From the IMG/VR virus record IMGVR_UViG_3300034018_000158, positions 1 through 31,305 of that record: a DNA stretch of 31,305 nucleotides; one strand, given 5' to 3'. A model generated the notes under the pieces. That model made no database searches and was not told the origin of the DNA. It saw only the letters and a list, made by a program, of their open reading frames with translations. Positions 8,106-16,784 of this stretch are shown here, piece after piece. Every line of letters begins with the position of its first letter. Within the stretch, counting starts at the first letter, position 1. A program made the translations under genes and the position numbers. The stretch is from a virus.

Positions 8106-8320
8106 TATTTGCTGTCAATTTCAGAAGAGGCTTCTTTAACCTTTTCTGCTAGCTTGTTCTCTACAAATTCATAGACACGCTCAAAGGCTTCGCCAGTGTT
8201 TTCGTTGTCTCGCTTGCTATCTGATACCTCTAGGTCAATTCTCAATGACTGAAAGTTGCCAAGGTTAAGCGTATAGCCTAGTCCAACTTTTACTTTAGTG
8301 CTTTCGTTTTCCATACCCAT
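8105..8320 (-). CDS. small uncharacterised protein
   Basis: This 71-residue protein has two parts: a beta-like N-terminal half with GYTLNLGNFQSLRIDLEV (about residues 15-32) and an acidic helical C-terminal half (FERVYEFVENKLAEKVKEA). The second half could form a short coiled coil for oligomerisation. Function is unknown; its place at the head of the replication genes suggests an early or DNA-related role. Two ATGs are possible: 8320, two bases after a weak AGAAAG, or 8314, where the spacing would be a more usual eight bases and the protein would begin MENESTK. The longer form is listed. The stop overlaps the next ATG as TAATG. Confidence 0.65.
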   Translation of the reverse strand: MGMENESTKVKVGLGYTLNLGNFQSLRIDLEVSDSKRDNENTGEAFERVYEFVENKLAEKVKEASSEIDSK

Positions 8321-8329
8321 ATCTTTCTA

Positions 8330-8872
8330 TTAAATGGACTCAGACCAAATAGGAATGAATCTTCCATCTTCTGTCTTCGTATAAGTCAGTATACCATCTC
8401 CCATACGCCTTGTCAACTCCTGTCGACTAGGGGTTATGTCATTAGTAATTAACTTATCATTTCTTGGTCTACCCATGTGGTAGGTGGCTAGTATATCACG
8501 AATTTCTTTTACCTGTAATTCTGAGTAATAAGATCTGACTTGCCATCCAGTCTCCCCGCCTTTTTGAGATCCAGTAGGGTGAGGAATAATTCCACGTTTC
8601 ATTAAGCTTGGCATATACTTCTTGTGACGATTTACAAGCTCTGCTGTTTGGCCAACGGTATAGGCTCTTTGCCTATTCTTTTTAAAATCTGAAATTAGAC
8701 AGCTTTCAATTCTATCTTTTACAATATTGTAAACAGACATGATCCCATTAGATTTATTTAAGTGGTGAACTCTAACAAGCTCACCGTTCAAGAACCAAAC
8801 TTTTTTATTTCCTGGTATAGCTGGAAGAGCGTTATACTCTGCCATATCTACCTGGCCATGTCTTTTAGTCAT
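8330..8872 (-). CDS. winged-helix/MerR-like DNA-binding protein
   Basis: This is a 180-residue basic protein. The middle part (RAYTVGQTAELVNRHKKYMP, about 70-89, followed by LMKRGIIPHP) resembles the MerR-type helix-turn-helix and wing used by excisionases and phage regulators. Further on, MGRPRNDK contains an AT-hook-like GRP core. The N-terminal third is beta-rich and unassigned. It lies between the tail-tip genes and the replication genes, two bases after the preceding stop, with no strong SD, so translation is probably coupled. A regulator at this module boundary could control the replication block or the promoters noted here. The HTH call is pattern-based; a purely structural DNA-binding role is the alternative. 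Confidence 0.65.
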   Translation of the reverse strand: MTKRHGQVDMAEYNALPAIPGNKKVWFLNGELVRVHHLNKSNGIMSVYNIVKDRIESCLISDFKKNRQRAYTVGQTAELVNRHKKYMPSLMKRGIIPHPTGSQKGGETGWQVRSYYSELQVKEIRDILATYHMGRPRNDKLITNDITPSRQELTRRMGDGILTYTKTEDGRFIPIWSESI

Positions 8873-8874
8873 TA

Positions 8875-9321
8875 CTAGTTTGGAATACCTATGGCGATGA
8901 TGTGAACCTTGACGGCTACGTTTCCTCCAGTATTAAACCTAACAAAACCATTAACTAGTCCATTGCTTATATTCTGAATTACCACAGAAACATCTATTCC
9001 AGCAGCAGTTCCTTCTAGTAAGACTGGTGTGGCAGTAACAATGGGTGGATACTTGAACTCCCCCTTAAAAGAATAGGTAAAGTTTTTTGGTGCGGTATCT
9101 GCTGTAACAGCAGTAAGTGTTGAGTAAACAACTACCTCTCCAGCAACAACTTTTGTGTCTGTCAAAAGAGTGCTCTCGTTCCCATTCGATGTGTCAACAG
9201 AGGCGTACTTGTATTTTGCAGAAGACATCTGAGAGGATAAATCGTTGATAGCTTCAACTATCTGATATATATAGGTAACGTCTAGAGGCTGTCCTCTATC
9301 TGGTGTTGGAATTCTAGCCAT
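8875..9321 (-). CDS. tail tip/fibre protein with beta-sandwich C-terminus
   Basis: This 148-residue protein has a short N-terminal helical segment (VTYIYQIVEAINDLSSQM, about 15-32), which probably trimerises. A beta-rich domain follows (FKYPPIVTATPVL near 90-102, FVRFNTGGNVAVKVHIIAIG to the end), of the kind that caps small phage fibres or receptor-binding tips. It is the last gene of the tail block, a typical place for a fibre or host-range protein. It is preceded by a perfect extended -10 (TGGTATAAT) five bases before ATG and lacks a Shine-Dalgarno, so it may be translated from a leaderless message. An inverted repeat overlaps that promoter. Receptor and exact family are unknown. Confidence 0.7.
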   Translation of the reverse strand: MARIPTPDRGQPLDVTYIYQIVEAINDLSSQMSSAKYKYASVDTSNGNESTLLTDTKVVAGEVVVYSTLTAVTADTAPKNFTYSFKGEFKYPPIVTATPVLLEGTAAGIDVSVVIQNISNGLVNGFVRFNTGGNVAVKVHIIAIGIPN

Positions 9322-9326
9322 AGTTC

Positions 9327-9335
9327 ATTATACCA
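9327..9335 (-). promoter_or_regulatory. extended -10 promoter, leaderless type
   Basis: The minus strand reads TGGTATAAT, a consensus extended -10 (TGn-TATAAT), then GAACT and the ATG of the fibre-like gene. The predicted transcription start falls at or beside the A of ATG. No Shine-Dalgarno is present between -10 and ATG or within the first upstream 15 bases. Confidence 0.6.
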
Positions 9336-9356
9336 CAAATCAAGCTTTTGCGGTAT
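9330..9356 (-). repeat. inverted repeat overlapping the promoter at 9327-9335
   Basis: On the minus strand ATACCGCAAA pairs with TTTGTGGTAT across a seven-base loop (one G-T wobble). The downstream arm shares GGTAT with the extended -10. No T-run follows, so it is less like a rho-independent terminator. It may be an operator, or a terminator for the preceding gene that lacks a U-tract. Confidence 0.5.
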
Positions 9357-9360
9357 CTTC

Positions 9361-9813
9361 CTATCTTCTTGATTTTTCTAAGGTACAAATAGTCAAAGTA
9401 GGATTTTCTTCTTTCTCTATTCCAGAAAGTTGTATTTTTACACGAATATCGGTAACGGCATCTGGCCTTAAAAAAGAATAAGACGTAGAGCTTGAAGATC
9501 CCTGGTACACATAGCTGCCCCAAGCAATTGCCGACGTTCCTACGTTATATATACCAAAACTTACAAAAATATCATATGAAGAGGCAAAAGGGGAAGCTTC
9601 CCAAAATGCATTAATTGCCCTATCGTTGTTGGATATTTGCAATTCTCCAAAAACAGGATCTATAAAATTTGAAACATCAACATCATATATGGGAGACCAA
9701 TGAGAAGTTCTATTTTTATCTTCTGAAATAATTCTATACCTTAGTAGGTATTTTCCATCAGGAGATAGTGGTGGAAAATCTTTTTTTTCAATGGTTACTT
9801 TTTTAACTGTCAT
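9361..9813 (-). CDS. small tail protein with fibronectin-III-like fold
   Basis: This 150-residue protein starts from the ATG at 9813 (MTVKKVTIEKK), which overlaps the previous stop by 11 bases. An upstream TTG at 9831 would add six residues and is less likely. The first part, with GKYLLRYRIISEDKNRTSHW (about 21-40), resembles a fibronectin type III / Ig-like strand pattern. The second part (INAFWEASPFASSYDIFVSF) looks like a second beta domain. Such proteins decorate tail tips and may help adsorption. It sits between a collar-like protein and a fibre-like protein. There is no enzymatic motif. The fold assignment is inferred from the strand pattern only. Confidence 0.65.
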   Translation of the reverse strand: MTVKKVTIEKKDFPPLSPDGKYLLRYRIISEDKNRTSHWSPIYDVDVSNFIDPVFGELQISNNDRAINAFWEASPFASSYDIFVSFGIYNVGTSAIAWGSYVYQGSSSSTSYSFLRPDAVTDIRVKIQLSGIEKEENPTLTICTLEKSRR

Positions 9814-10978
9814 TTCCCATACCCAGGTCAACGTCTAGAGCAAACCTAAACTCTACTAGATTTGCGGTATTAGCAACTTTTACAATTGGTTTTAAATCTG
9901 GCGACCTTACTACAGAATACCCAGACATTCCATACAAAGGATTAACAGTTGTTGTATTCTCTAGTCTTAGTGCATCTAGTGCAACATAAAACTTTGGATC
10001 TGGGTTTCCTGCAGAATCTTCTACGGATGCCCAGATTTTTACTACGTTAACCGAGTTCCAAGTAAAGGAAGAACTTTTAACCAACTGCTCTAAACTTCTT
10101 GTTTCTACTACATACCTGTTTGTAGAAAAACCTTTTTGAGCATTTGTAACGTTTACCTGAAACTGAGCATAGTTTGTAGAGGCTGTTGCATCAGAATCTG
10201 CAAACTCAATAAGAACTTTTACTCTAAATGGTTGTAGGGTTTCGAGAACGTCTTTACTAACAATAGAAAACGCAAACCTAAGCTCATCAGATGCTGCATT
10301 TTTATTAAAGTCTAGAGATGCTCCAGTTAGGTGAATGTGATTAGACCCAGCTCCTGCAACCATTTTAGAACCGCTCATAGATAAGCTAGATGAGTCTCCA
10401 GGAATAAAGATTGTATTGTTTAAGTATCTACAAGACTCATACCTTAACAACCTGGTTTCGTTAAGAAGGGTTTTATTATCTGCGTTAGTTTGAAAAACTT
10501 CAAGGCCTGGTGGAGCAATTATTTCTGGATCTTCGGATGTTCCCAGTGCGTCTGTAACTGGAGGAATTGTTACGGCCGATGTCTGGTCATGGTACTCCCA
10601 GTTTTCTGTTCTTGCAAAAGTATAAACAGGCTTGCTGTCATAAGCACCAGCTGTCGGGTTTGAGCCAGAAGAGAATATTCCAATCTCAGTAATTTCATAT
10701 CTTTCAATTGTAGGCAACTCTGCCGTTAAAACAATCTTTGAAACTGGCTGATTATTGCTATCAAGCTCTGTTACATATCCTCTTGAAACAATTGGGACAC
10801 GAAACATTTCAAAGTCTAAGTTCTTTTTAAGCGATATTGCCTCAAGATCTCCGCTGCTTGGAATATAGTCTATGGCTTTTGGCTTTGGACCACAACCAAT
10901 GGCAATATGCGATGCATAAGACGGTGCCTGACCTATTAGGTATTTTGCCAATAGATTTTTACCAGTATTTGTTATCAT
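9803..10978 (-). CDS. minor tail/baseplate protein (tail-tip, collar-like)
   Basis: This is a 391-residue beta-rich protein. Its start MITNTGKNLLAKYLIGQAP, followed by ASHIAIGCGP, matches the opening of a tail-tip protein type common in long-tailed actinophages, in which a short helix precedes an Ig-like beta domain. The first half has EITEIGIFSSG (about 96-106), typical of baseplate/tail-collar proteins. The second half is a beta-sandwich-like region with many Asn, Ser and Thr. Its ATG overlaps the previous stop as ATGA. It probably belongs to the tip complex with the hub protein and helps anchor fibres. The exact homologue is not identified. Confidence 0.7.
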   Translation of the reverse strand: MITNTGKNLLAKYLIGQAPSYASHIAIGCGPKPKAIDYIPSSGDLEAISLKKNLDFEMFRVPIVSRGYVTELDSNNQPVSKIVLTAELPTIERYEITEIGIFSSGSNPTAGAYDSKPVYTFARTENWEYHDQTSAVTIPPVTDALGTSEDPEIIAPPGLEVFQTNADNKTLLNETRLLRYESCRYLNNTIFIPGDSSSLSMSGSKMVAGAGSNHIHLTGASLDFNKNAASDELRFAFSIVSKDVLETLQPFRVKVLIEFADSDATASTNYAQFQVNVTNAQKGFSTNRYVVETRSLEQLVKSSSFTWNSVNVVKIWASVEDSAGNPDPKFYVALDALRLENTTTVNPLYGMSGYSVVRSPDLKPIVKVANTANLVEFRFALDVDLGMGNDS

Positions 10979-11916
10979 GATTCATCCTCATCATATATTG
11001 TATCATCAAAAACCTTTCCAAGTGAGATTGTTTGGACCTCAACCTCGTAGTCTGGCTTTAAGTTTACAAGCTCAATAACAATCCTATTATTAACAGCATC
11101 AAAAAATACGTTATTTTTTCTAGATATCATGTCTATGTATATTTCATCAGGGTCGTACTGAGGGGTATGAGCCTCTAGTTTTATTGCAAAGTTTTTAAAG
11201 TAAGTCTCTGAGCTATCTGGAATTTTTACTATGTTTTGTGAATTGTATAAAACCTCTATTTGAGACAGGTTTTTTACTGGCTGATACACTAGGTCTTGTC
11301 CGTTAACAGTATCGTGTCTTACAAGGCTTATTAGCTCTAGACCGCCAATTTTTTCTAGAGTTTGTTTTAAGATTAGGTCTACGGGAAGGCTACTCTCCTG
11401 TATCAAAACATCTGCTGGAGAGGCGTATTTAACTGGCTGTACCGCTGTGCTTGCTAAATACTTTGGAACTGTTGGGCGAGCTGCAACAATTGCCGCTATT
11501 CTTTCTTCTTCAGCTCTTCTTAGAGCCTCAAGCCTTTCCGCCTCTCTTCTTGCCGCTTCTCTTTCGGCTGCTTCCCTAGCGGCCCTTTCCCTAGCTTCTT
11601 GAGCTGCCCTGTCCTGAGCCCCAGTATCTACTGCTGGAGCAGCTGGCTTTGATGGAGAACTGGGGCGTGATGGCGAGCTAGGGGTTGGGGCAGCAGGACT
11701 TGGCTTAGAGGCTGGGGCTTTAAGCCAAGCCTCCATAGCATCTGCACTTCTTGGACCATTTTTAAGGATCCACTGCTTTCTTTCATACTCAGCCATCTCC
11801 TCACGCTCCACCTGAGCCTTAGTTTTTTGCGGTGGCTGTCTGTCTGCTACCACTGGCGGTTTATACACAGGAGCAGGAGATTTTTTAGCGGGAGGCCTAT
11901 ATCCACCAACAGCCAT
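10975..11916 (-). CDS. tail-tip protein with charged helical stalk
   Basis: This 313-residue protein has three visible parts. Residues 1-100 are Pro-, Ala- and Ser-rich and likely disordered (GGYRPPAKKSPAPVYKPP; PSSPSRPSSPSKPAAP). Residues about 103-147 form an Ala/Arg/Glu-rich helix (EREAARREAERLEALRRAEE) that could be a single alpha-helix or coiled coil. Residues 155-313 form a beta-rich domain ending in an acidic DDTIYDEDES tail. The design, a flexible linker, rigid rod and globular head, suggests a spacer or fibre stalk on the tail tip. It lies directly after the hub protein behind a strong GAGGTG. No enzymatic motif or family is recognised. Confidence 0.7.
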   Translation of the reverse strand: MAVGGYRPPAKKSPAPVYKPPVVADRQPPQKTKAQVEREEMAEYERKQWILKNGPRSADAMEAWLKAPASKPSPAAPTPSSPSRPSSPSKPAAPAVDTGAQDRAAQEARERAAREAAEREAARREAERLEALRRAEEERIAAIVAARPTVPKYLASTAVQPVKYASPADVLIQESSLPVDLILKQTLEKIGGLELISLVRHDTVNGQDLVYQPVKNLSQIEVLYNSQNIVKIPDSSETYFKNFAIKLEAHTPQYDPDEIYIDMISRKNNVFFDAVNNRIVIELVNLKPDYEVEVQTISLGKVFDDTIYDEDES

Positions 11917-11918
11917 AA

Positions 11919-14900
11919 TTACACCTCACTCAAATATACAGTCATGCTTGGGCCTTCTTTATCCTTTTTGTACTCTATACTATAGACTACAAACTTTTTG
12001 CTTGGGTCAACAAATGGTGTGGTGTCTTTCTGAGAATAGTTTATAGAAACCAAGTCCCCTAGCTGAATTGTTGGATTTGCAAAAATACTTACGCCAACAG
12101 ATTTTCTTGGTTTCATAATTTTAGAAATTAGCCATTCCATAAGATTAGTCGCATCATCATTGCTCTGAATGTAACTAGAGTCTATAGAAAATTCATTTTT
12201 ACCATAAGTAATTCTACTATTTTTTATGTCGTCAAACAGTTCTTTTTGTTTGTTTGGCGATAAGACGGTATTGTCTTCTCTTGTAATTGGGTCTGAAAAG
12301 TCTGACCTCTTGTTAAAGTATTCGTCTACAGTCAGTTCGTGTTTAGAGTCCTGAGTAAATGTAATGCCCTGAATTCTTAGGTAATTACCCACAGTCTCAT
12401 CCATGAACAAGAAAGTATCTGTAGCATTAAAGATTAAGAATTCTGCTCCATATGCTCCCGCAAAGAATCCAGAAACAGTGTATCCTCTAACATTGTTTAT
12501 ATTTGGCGATATCATTGCATATAGTGCTGGGTAGGCTTTATCATATTTAATATTAAAGTATGCTGCCTCTCTCATGATAGTTCCAAACTCTTCATAAAAT
12601 ATTTTATACTTTGGGCCTTCCGAAGCACTAATGCCCGAAAGATATGTTGGCTGGACAATTCCATTAATGGCATACTTTCTAAAAGACTCGCTTGCATTTA
12701 TATTTGTTTTATTAGTAAACACTGAGTTTGCTACTGGCTCTAAGGCAAAGTTTGAGTTTTTAGAATAGTTGTTTGATAAAGCGTAAACATTTTCAAACAT
12801 GCAAGACGAGCTACCTCTAACAAACAACCCTATATTATTTGCATTAATTAATGGCGTTATCGGATTTGGATCGTCTACAGTTGCAATCTGAGAATCATTT
12901 AGGTATAGATAAAATCTTCTAACTCCAGAGGCAAAATCTTCATACTCTAGGGCTAGGTCATATACGGTGGTTATGTCTTCTGCTACGACTCTTGCCTGTC
13001 CCGCAAAATTTCCGTTATCTACAACAATTGTCGATAGCCCACTCCAAAGTTTTACTGGGATGGCCTCTTCTTCTTTAGTCAAAACCCACTTTGACGGCGG
13101 GGCTATATTGTAGTTTACTGGATTAACCCCAGAAACAACAACAAGATCTCCAGTGGACAAACCATGATTTTCAGCAGTTGTGTAGGTTATAAGCAAGGTA
13201 TCTTTAGTAATTCCAGAAATTGCAACGCCGCTTCCTTCTGAAAGATATTCGACAACGCTTCCTCCAGAAACATATGCTGGCAATGTGTTGTTTGTTAAAA
13301 TAGGAACTGTAAAGGTTTTTAGGCCTGTAACTGTAATTGGAATGTTTGATCCACCAGCACTAGTTACAGAGTAATAACCATTTTCTTCTGGCTTGGGCAC
13401 ATTGGTAACTGGGTTTTTTTGGTTGGTAAGCAAAACCCTATCTCCAGCTTTAACTCCGTCAATTGATAGACCTAACGATAAATTAGTTGAAGAAGATAGC
13501 TGATTGGAAGAATATGATCCCACTAGATTACTAGTTACTCTGTGATCATAGCTTTGGTTTTCCATTAACTTATAAAAGAATACATTAGAAACTCCGTCTG
13601 CGGTTGTATACTTGTCTACATTGCTTTCTGAAAGAGCTGCTATCTCAAAGTAATATCCGCTATTTGTTTCTGGATTAAGCAGGGCAGCAATACCTCCTCC
13701 ACCACCAGAGACTGTTGGGCTACTGTCCGAACTTTTCTTTGTTACGTTATAGTAAGTTGTAGCTCCCGCTGCGGTTTGAACAGATTGATTATTATTTTCA
13801 ACTTTTCCAATAACCCTCATTCTGGTTCCAAAATGTTTAAAAGAACCTTCTAGGGGCTTGCTAACATAAGAGATAAAATCTATTGGGGACTCTTGAGCAG
13901 AAAAAGCTGGTCCATTAAAAGAAAGGGCCGAAGACTGAACTGTTTCTGAAGAGGATGACAGCTTATTCTTTCTAGAGCCCTCTTCGTTATAAGAGAATCC
14001 TAAAAAGTTTTTTATTAGGCCAGACCTGGAGCTTCTTGTGGCTAGTGACTTGTTAACTCCAGCCTTGCCAGCACCAGTTAGGCCTCCAAAAGAAGAGTTT
14101 CCAAATAGGTATTTTGATTTCATAGAGCAGCCGTAGACGTTGTTGTTGTCTGACCAGTGTGGGTTTAGGCCTGCCTTATGCTCTGTAATTTCCGTGCCAA
14201 ACTGCCCTCTTCCGTGCTTTGCAACTTCTCCATTAGACATTCTAGTTATATCATTAAAAGTTTCATAGTTAGGCTCTGCATAAATTCTTACACGCCCAGT
14301 TGGGTAAATCTTTCCGTTAAATGAAAGCTTTGAGAAATAGTCTTCATATTCTTTTGGAGAGCTAATCCAAACATTTCCACCAGTGAATCCAGAATTAAGA
14401 ACTGATGATGGCAAAACAGAAACGTTATACTCTACTGCATCATACTTAATAATTTCTCCACCAGAGTAGAAGTATCCAGAATATCTACCTATGTAGAGAA
14501 TGCCATCGCCAAAGTCAATAATGTTGTTTACTAGTTCATGGTTTTCAACTCTTGGAACCAAGGAGCTTAAGTCTGAGTTTAAAGGAATAGCTGCCAAAGC
14601 GTATCTTTCTCCAGTGGAGGTTTCACCATTTCTGGGTTTTAGGTTTTCTGTTCCAGCCACTTCCCACAAAAGAGCTGGGCTATATATCCAAGAAACGTTT
14701 TTATCGGCTTGGTAAGCCTGTTTGATAGATCCCATCTCTCTCTTAATGTATCTAGCCACATAGCTTATTTTTCCATCATTGTAAACATCGTTATCTACAG
14801 AGCTAATGTCTATAATATTTTCAAGAACTCTTTTTTCAATAATCTGGTTTGGGTCTATAATTTCCACGGGAGGATCATTGTTTGCCCCAACAAGAGTTAT

Positions 14901-16784
14901 GTCTAAATCTCTTTCGTTATTGGAGGGTAGAGTATAGTTTTTACTCATCATAATAAAGTTATTATACTCATCGAAGTACATTGCTGTCTGGGTAGCTCTA
15001 GCAAGGTCTTGCAAAACTTCTGCAATGTTTACCCCTGGAGCAACAAAAAAGTATGGAATTATAGGATCGGTTTCTCCAAGAACCCTTTTAAAAGAATAGT
15101 TGCTAAAGCCTATGCTGTCAAAAAGCAGGGCTAGGATATAGGATAAAGATGCGTTTGGGATCAAAAGTTCTGGAGCTAGCTGTGACTCAAAATGAAAGAA
15201 TAAGTCTCTAAGTGGTATATCTAGCTGTCTTGTCTTTAAGTTTGATTGAGGGAAAGACTCTGAATATAATGTTTTTACTGGAACGTAGAAGCTCTTTTTT
15301 ATCTTGTTACCGTTATCGTTCAAAACTTCTACATCAGAAATAATCTCATAAAACTTTATCTGAATATTCTTATTAATGTATTTTGATACAAGGCTTCCAG
15401 TCCCAGATTCTGGGTCCCAGGCATTGTTTGAGTCGAACGCCTGATCGTAGTCAAACAGCGTCAGCTGCCCCGTAGAGGCCAGCAATTGACCAACTGGTAG
15501 TCCACTTACCCCTAAGTCTGAAGAGCTCTTATTTATAGAATAAGAAACAGTTTTTCCAGTTATGTCTACCGTTAATCTTGGGGAAAGTTCAATCAGATCA
15601 AAAGTAGATCCAATTTTATTCATTGTGTCTACGACAACCCTAATTCCAGAAATAAAAACAAACTCTTCGTATTCTGTTGCACCAAGCTGCCCAGCCGTGT
15701 ATCTTTTTGGATTAGTTGCGTCTGTTACAAAGTTTGTAAGCTGGTCTACGTTTTCGTCTACCACATACCAGTCATATTTTGGAGCAAACTGCCTATACTC
15801 TCCATCAAACCATACATAGTATGTTCCAAGATCGTCTTCGTTTTCCCTGACTAGATAGGCTTGCCCGTCATCATTGCTTAGGGGGATCGCTGTTATGGAC
15901 GCTACAACTCCATTATTTAAAAAGTTAGATCTAAAGATTTCTGGAACAATAAGGCCATATCCAATTTCTACATAACCATTAGAAGAAAAGATTGGTTCTC
16001 CATTACTTCTAACTGAAGCTTTGTTAAAAGAGATGGCGTCTATCCAGTTATTATTTTTTAAATACTGAAGCTTCCATTTTACTGGAGTTGTTTTGTTTTG
16101 TTCTCCAAAAAATGGATCTGCAAAAGTTCCAGCAGGACCAGAAAATGGTCCTAGATTTATGTCTCCTACATTCGTTTGTGTTTTAATAACAATTCTGTTA
16201 ACAGGAATTTCTTCTTTATACACAACATAAGGAGCAGCATCTTCAATATGAAACTGTTCGTTTAAAGTGCTATTTGCAATTCCATATTCTTTTCCACCCT
16301 CTGTTCTGTAAGAGGTCCAATATTTAAATTTATCGTTTTTATCTGGCATGTAGTATCTAGGACGATTAAACATGTCTGTTCCACTATGATGAAGATACTT
16401 ACCAGTAATACCATATCTAAGCTTGTTGATTCCAGATCTTGGTCTAAATTTTGCAAAACAGTCTTCTAAAGAAAATAGAAGCTTTTCTTTTTCTTTAACC
16501 TCTGTAAAAAGTGCTGGGGTAACTGCGTCACTTTCTAAGCCTCCGTCAATCACCACATCCGCTTGCGTTGCGTTAGTATAAAAATTTCCAATGTCTCTTG
16601 GGTCATAGAAGTTTGGAAGAGCCCCATACTTTTCTGCGATGCCAAGCAATGGTCTGTGTCGATAATTTCCGATGTCTGCAATATTTTCAAAAAAGTTCAT
16701 GTTCCATTCTGCAATTACGGCAGCTTGAGACTTTACTGTAGAAGATGTTTGTAAGTGTTTCTCTAGATCTTTATCCCGAAACAT
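11919..16784 (-). CDS. tail hub / baseplate adhesin with LamG-like module
   Basis: This is a 1,621-residue minor tail protein. The N-terminal two thirds is beta-rich and includes a discoidin-like strand pattern (VVYKEEIPVNRIVIKTQ, about 184-200). A LamG/concanavalin-like sandwich starts near 950 (SSALSFNGPAF) and closes near 1335 (YLYLNDSQIATVDD; SSCMFENVYAL). It is interrupted at about 1082-1232 by fibre-type modules: SIDGVKAGDRVLL followed by ENGYYSV, then NHGLSTGDLVVVSGVNP. The C-terminal 150 residues (IQLGDLVSINYS, then VVYSIEYKKDKEGPSM) resemble hub domains of tail proteins. It should form the tail tip below the distal tail protein and bind the host surface, probably a glycan through LamG. 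It starts after GAGG right at the previous stop. Confidence 0.8.
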   Translation of the reverse strand: MFRDKDLEKHLQTSSTVKSQAAVIAEWNMNFFENIADIGNYRHRPLLGIAEKYGALPNFYDPRDIGNFYTNATQADVVIDGGLESDAVTPALFTEVKEKEKLLFSLEDCFAKFRPRSGINKLRYGITGKYLHHSGTDMFNRPRYYMPDKNDKFKYWTSYRTEGGKEYGIANSTLNEQFHIEDAAPYVVYKEEIPVNRIVIKTQTNVGDINLGPFSGPAGTFADPFFGEQNKTTPVKWKLQYLKNNNWIDAISFNKASVRSNGEPIFSSNGYVEIGYGLIVPEIFRSNFLNNGVVASITAIPLSNDDGQAYLVRENEDDLGTYYVWFDGEYRQFAPKYDWYVVDENVDQLTNFVTDATNPKRYTAGQLGATEYEEFVFISGIRVVVDTMNKIGSTFDLIELSPRLTVDITGKTVSYSINKSSSDLGVSGLPVGQLLASTGQLTLFDYDQAFDSNNAWDPESGTGSLVSKYINKNIQIKFYEIISDVEVLNDNGNKIKKSFYVPVKTLYSESFPQSNLKTRQLDIPLRDLFFHFESQLAPELLIPNASLSYILALLFDSIGFSNYSFKRVLGETDPIIPYFFVAPGVNIAEVLQDLARATQTAMYFDEYNNFIMMSKNYTLPSNNERDLDITLVGANNDPPVEIIDPNQIIEKRVLENIIDISSVDNDVYNDGKISYVARYIKREMGSIKQAYQADKNVSWIYSPALLWEVAGTENLKPRNGETSTGERYALAAIPLNSDLSSLVPRVENHELVNNIIDFGDGILYIGRYSGYFYSGGEIIKYDAVEYNVSVLPSSVLNSGFTGGNVWISSPKEYEDYFSKLSFNGKIYPTGRVRIYAEPNYETFNDITRMSNGEVAKHGRGQFGTEITEHKAGLNPHWSDNNNVYGCSMKSKYLFGNSSFGGLTGAGKAGVNKSLATRSSRSGLIKNFLGFSYNEEGSRKNKLSSSSETVQSSALSFNGPAFSAQESPIDFISYVSKPLEGSFKHFGTRMRVIGKVENNNQSVQTAAGATTYYNVTKKSSDSSPTVSGGGGGIAALLNPETNSGYYFEIAALSESNVDKYTTADGVSNVFFYKLMENQSYDHRVTSNLVGSYSSNQLSSSTNLSLGLSIDGVKAGDRVLLTNQKNPVTNVPKPEENGYYSVTSAGGSNIPITVTGLKTFTVPILTNNTLPAYVSGGSVVEYLSEGSGVAISGITKDTLLITYTTAENHGLSTGDLVVVSGVNPVNYNIAPPSKWVLTKEEEAIPVKLWSGLSTIVVDNGNFAGQARVVAEDITTVYDLALEYEDFASGVRRFYLYLNDSQIATVDDPNPITPLINANNIGLFVRGSSSCMFENVYALSNNYSKNSNFALEPVANSVFTNKTNINASESFRKYAINGIVQPTYLSGISASEGPKYKIFYEEFGTIMREAAYFNIKYDKAYPALYAMISPNINNVRGYTVSGFFAGAYGAEFLIFNATDTFLFMDETVGNYLRIQGITFTQDSKHELTVDEYFNKRSDFSDPITREDNTVLSPNKQKELFDDIKNSRITYGKNEFSIDSSYIQSNDDATNLMEWLISKIMKPRKSVGVSIFANPTIQLGDLVSINYSQKDTTPFVDPSKKFVVYSIEYKKDKEGPSMTVYLSEV
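13090..13540 (-). other. fibre-type modules inserted in the LamG-like domain
   Basis: Residues about 1082-1232 of the hub protein contain two repeat types known from phage tail fibres: an IDGV-x-AGDRVLL...ENGYYSV unit and an AENHGLSTGDLVVVSGV unit. LamG-like strands lie on both sides, so the sandwich appears split. Limits are approximate. Confidence 0.45.

Noticed and set aside
9314-9523. Minus-strand frame of 69 codons overlapping the fibronectin-like protein
   Set aside because: Different frame inside a real gene, Arg/Tyr/Phe-rich composition, no ribosome site.
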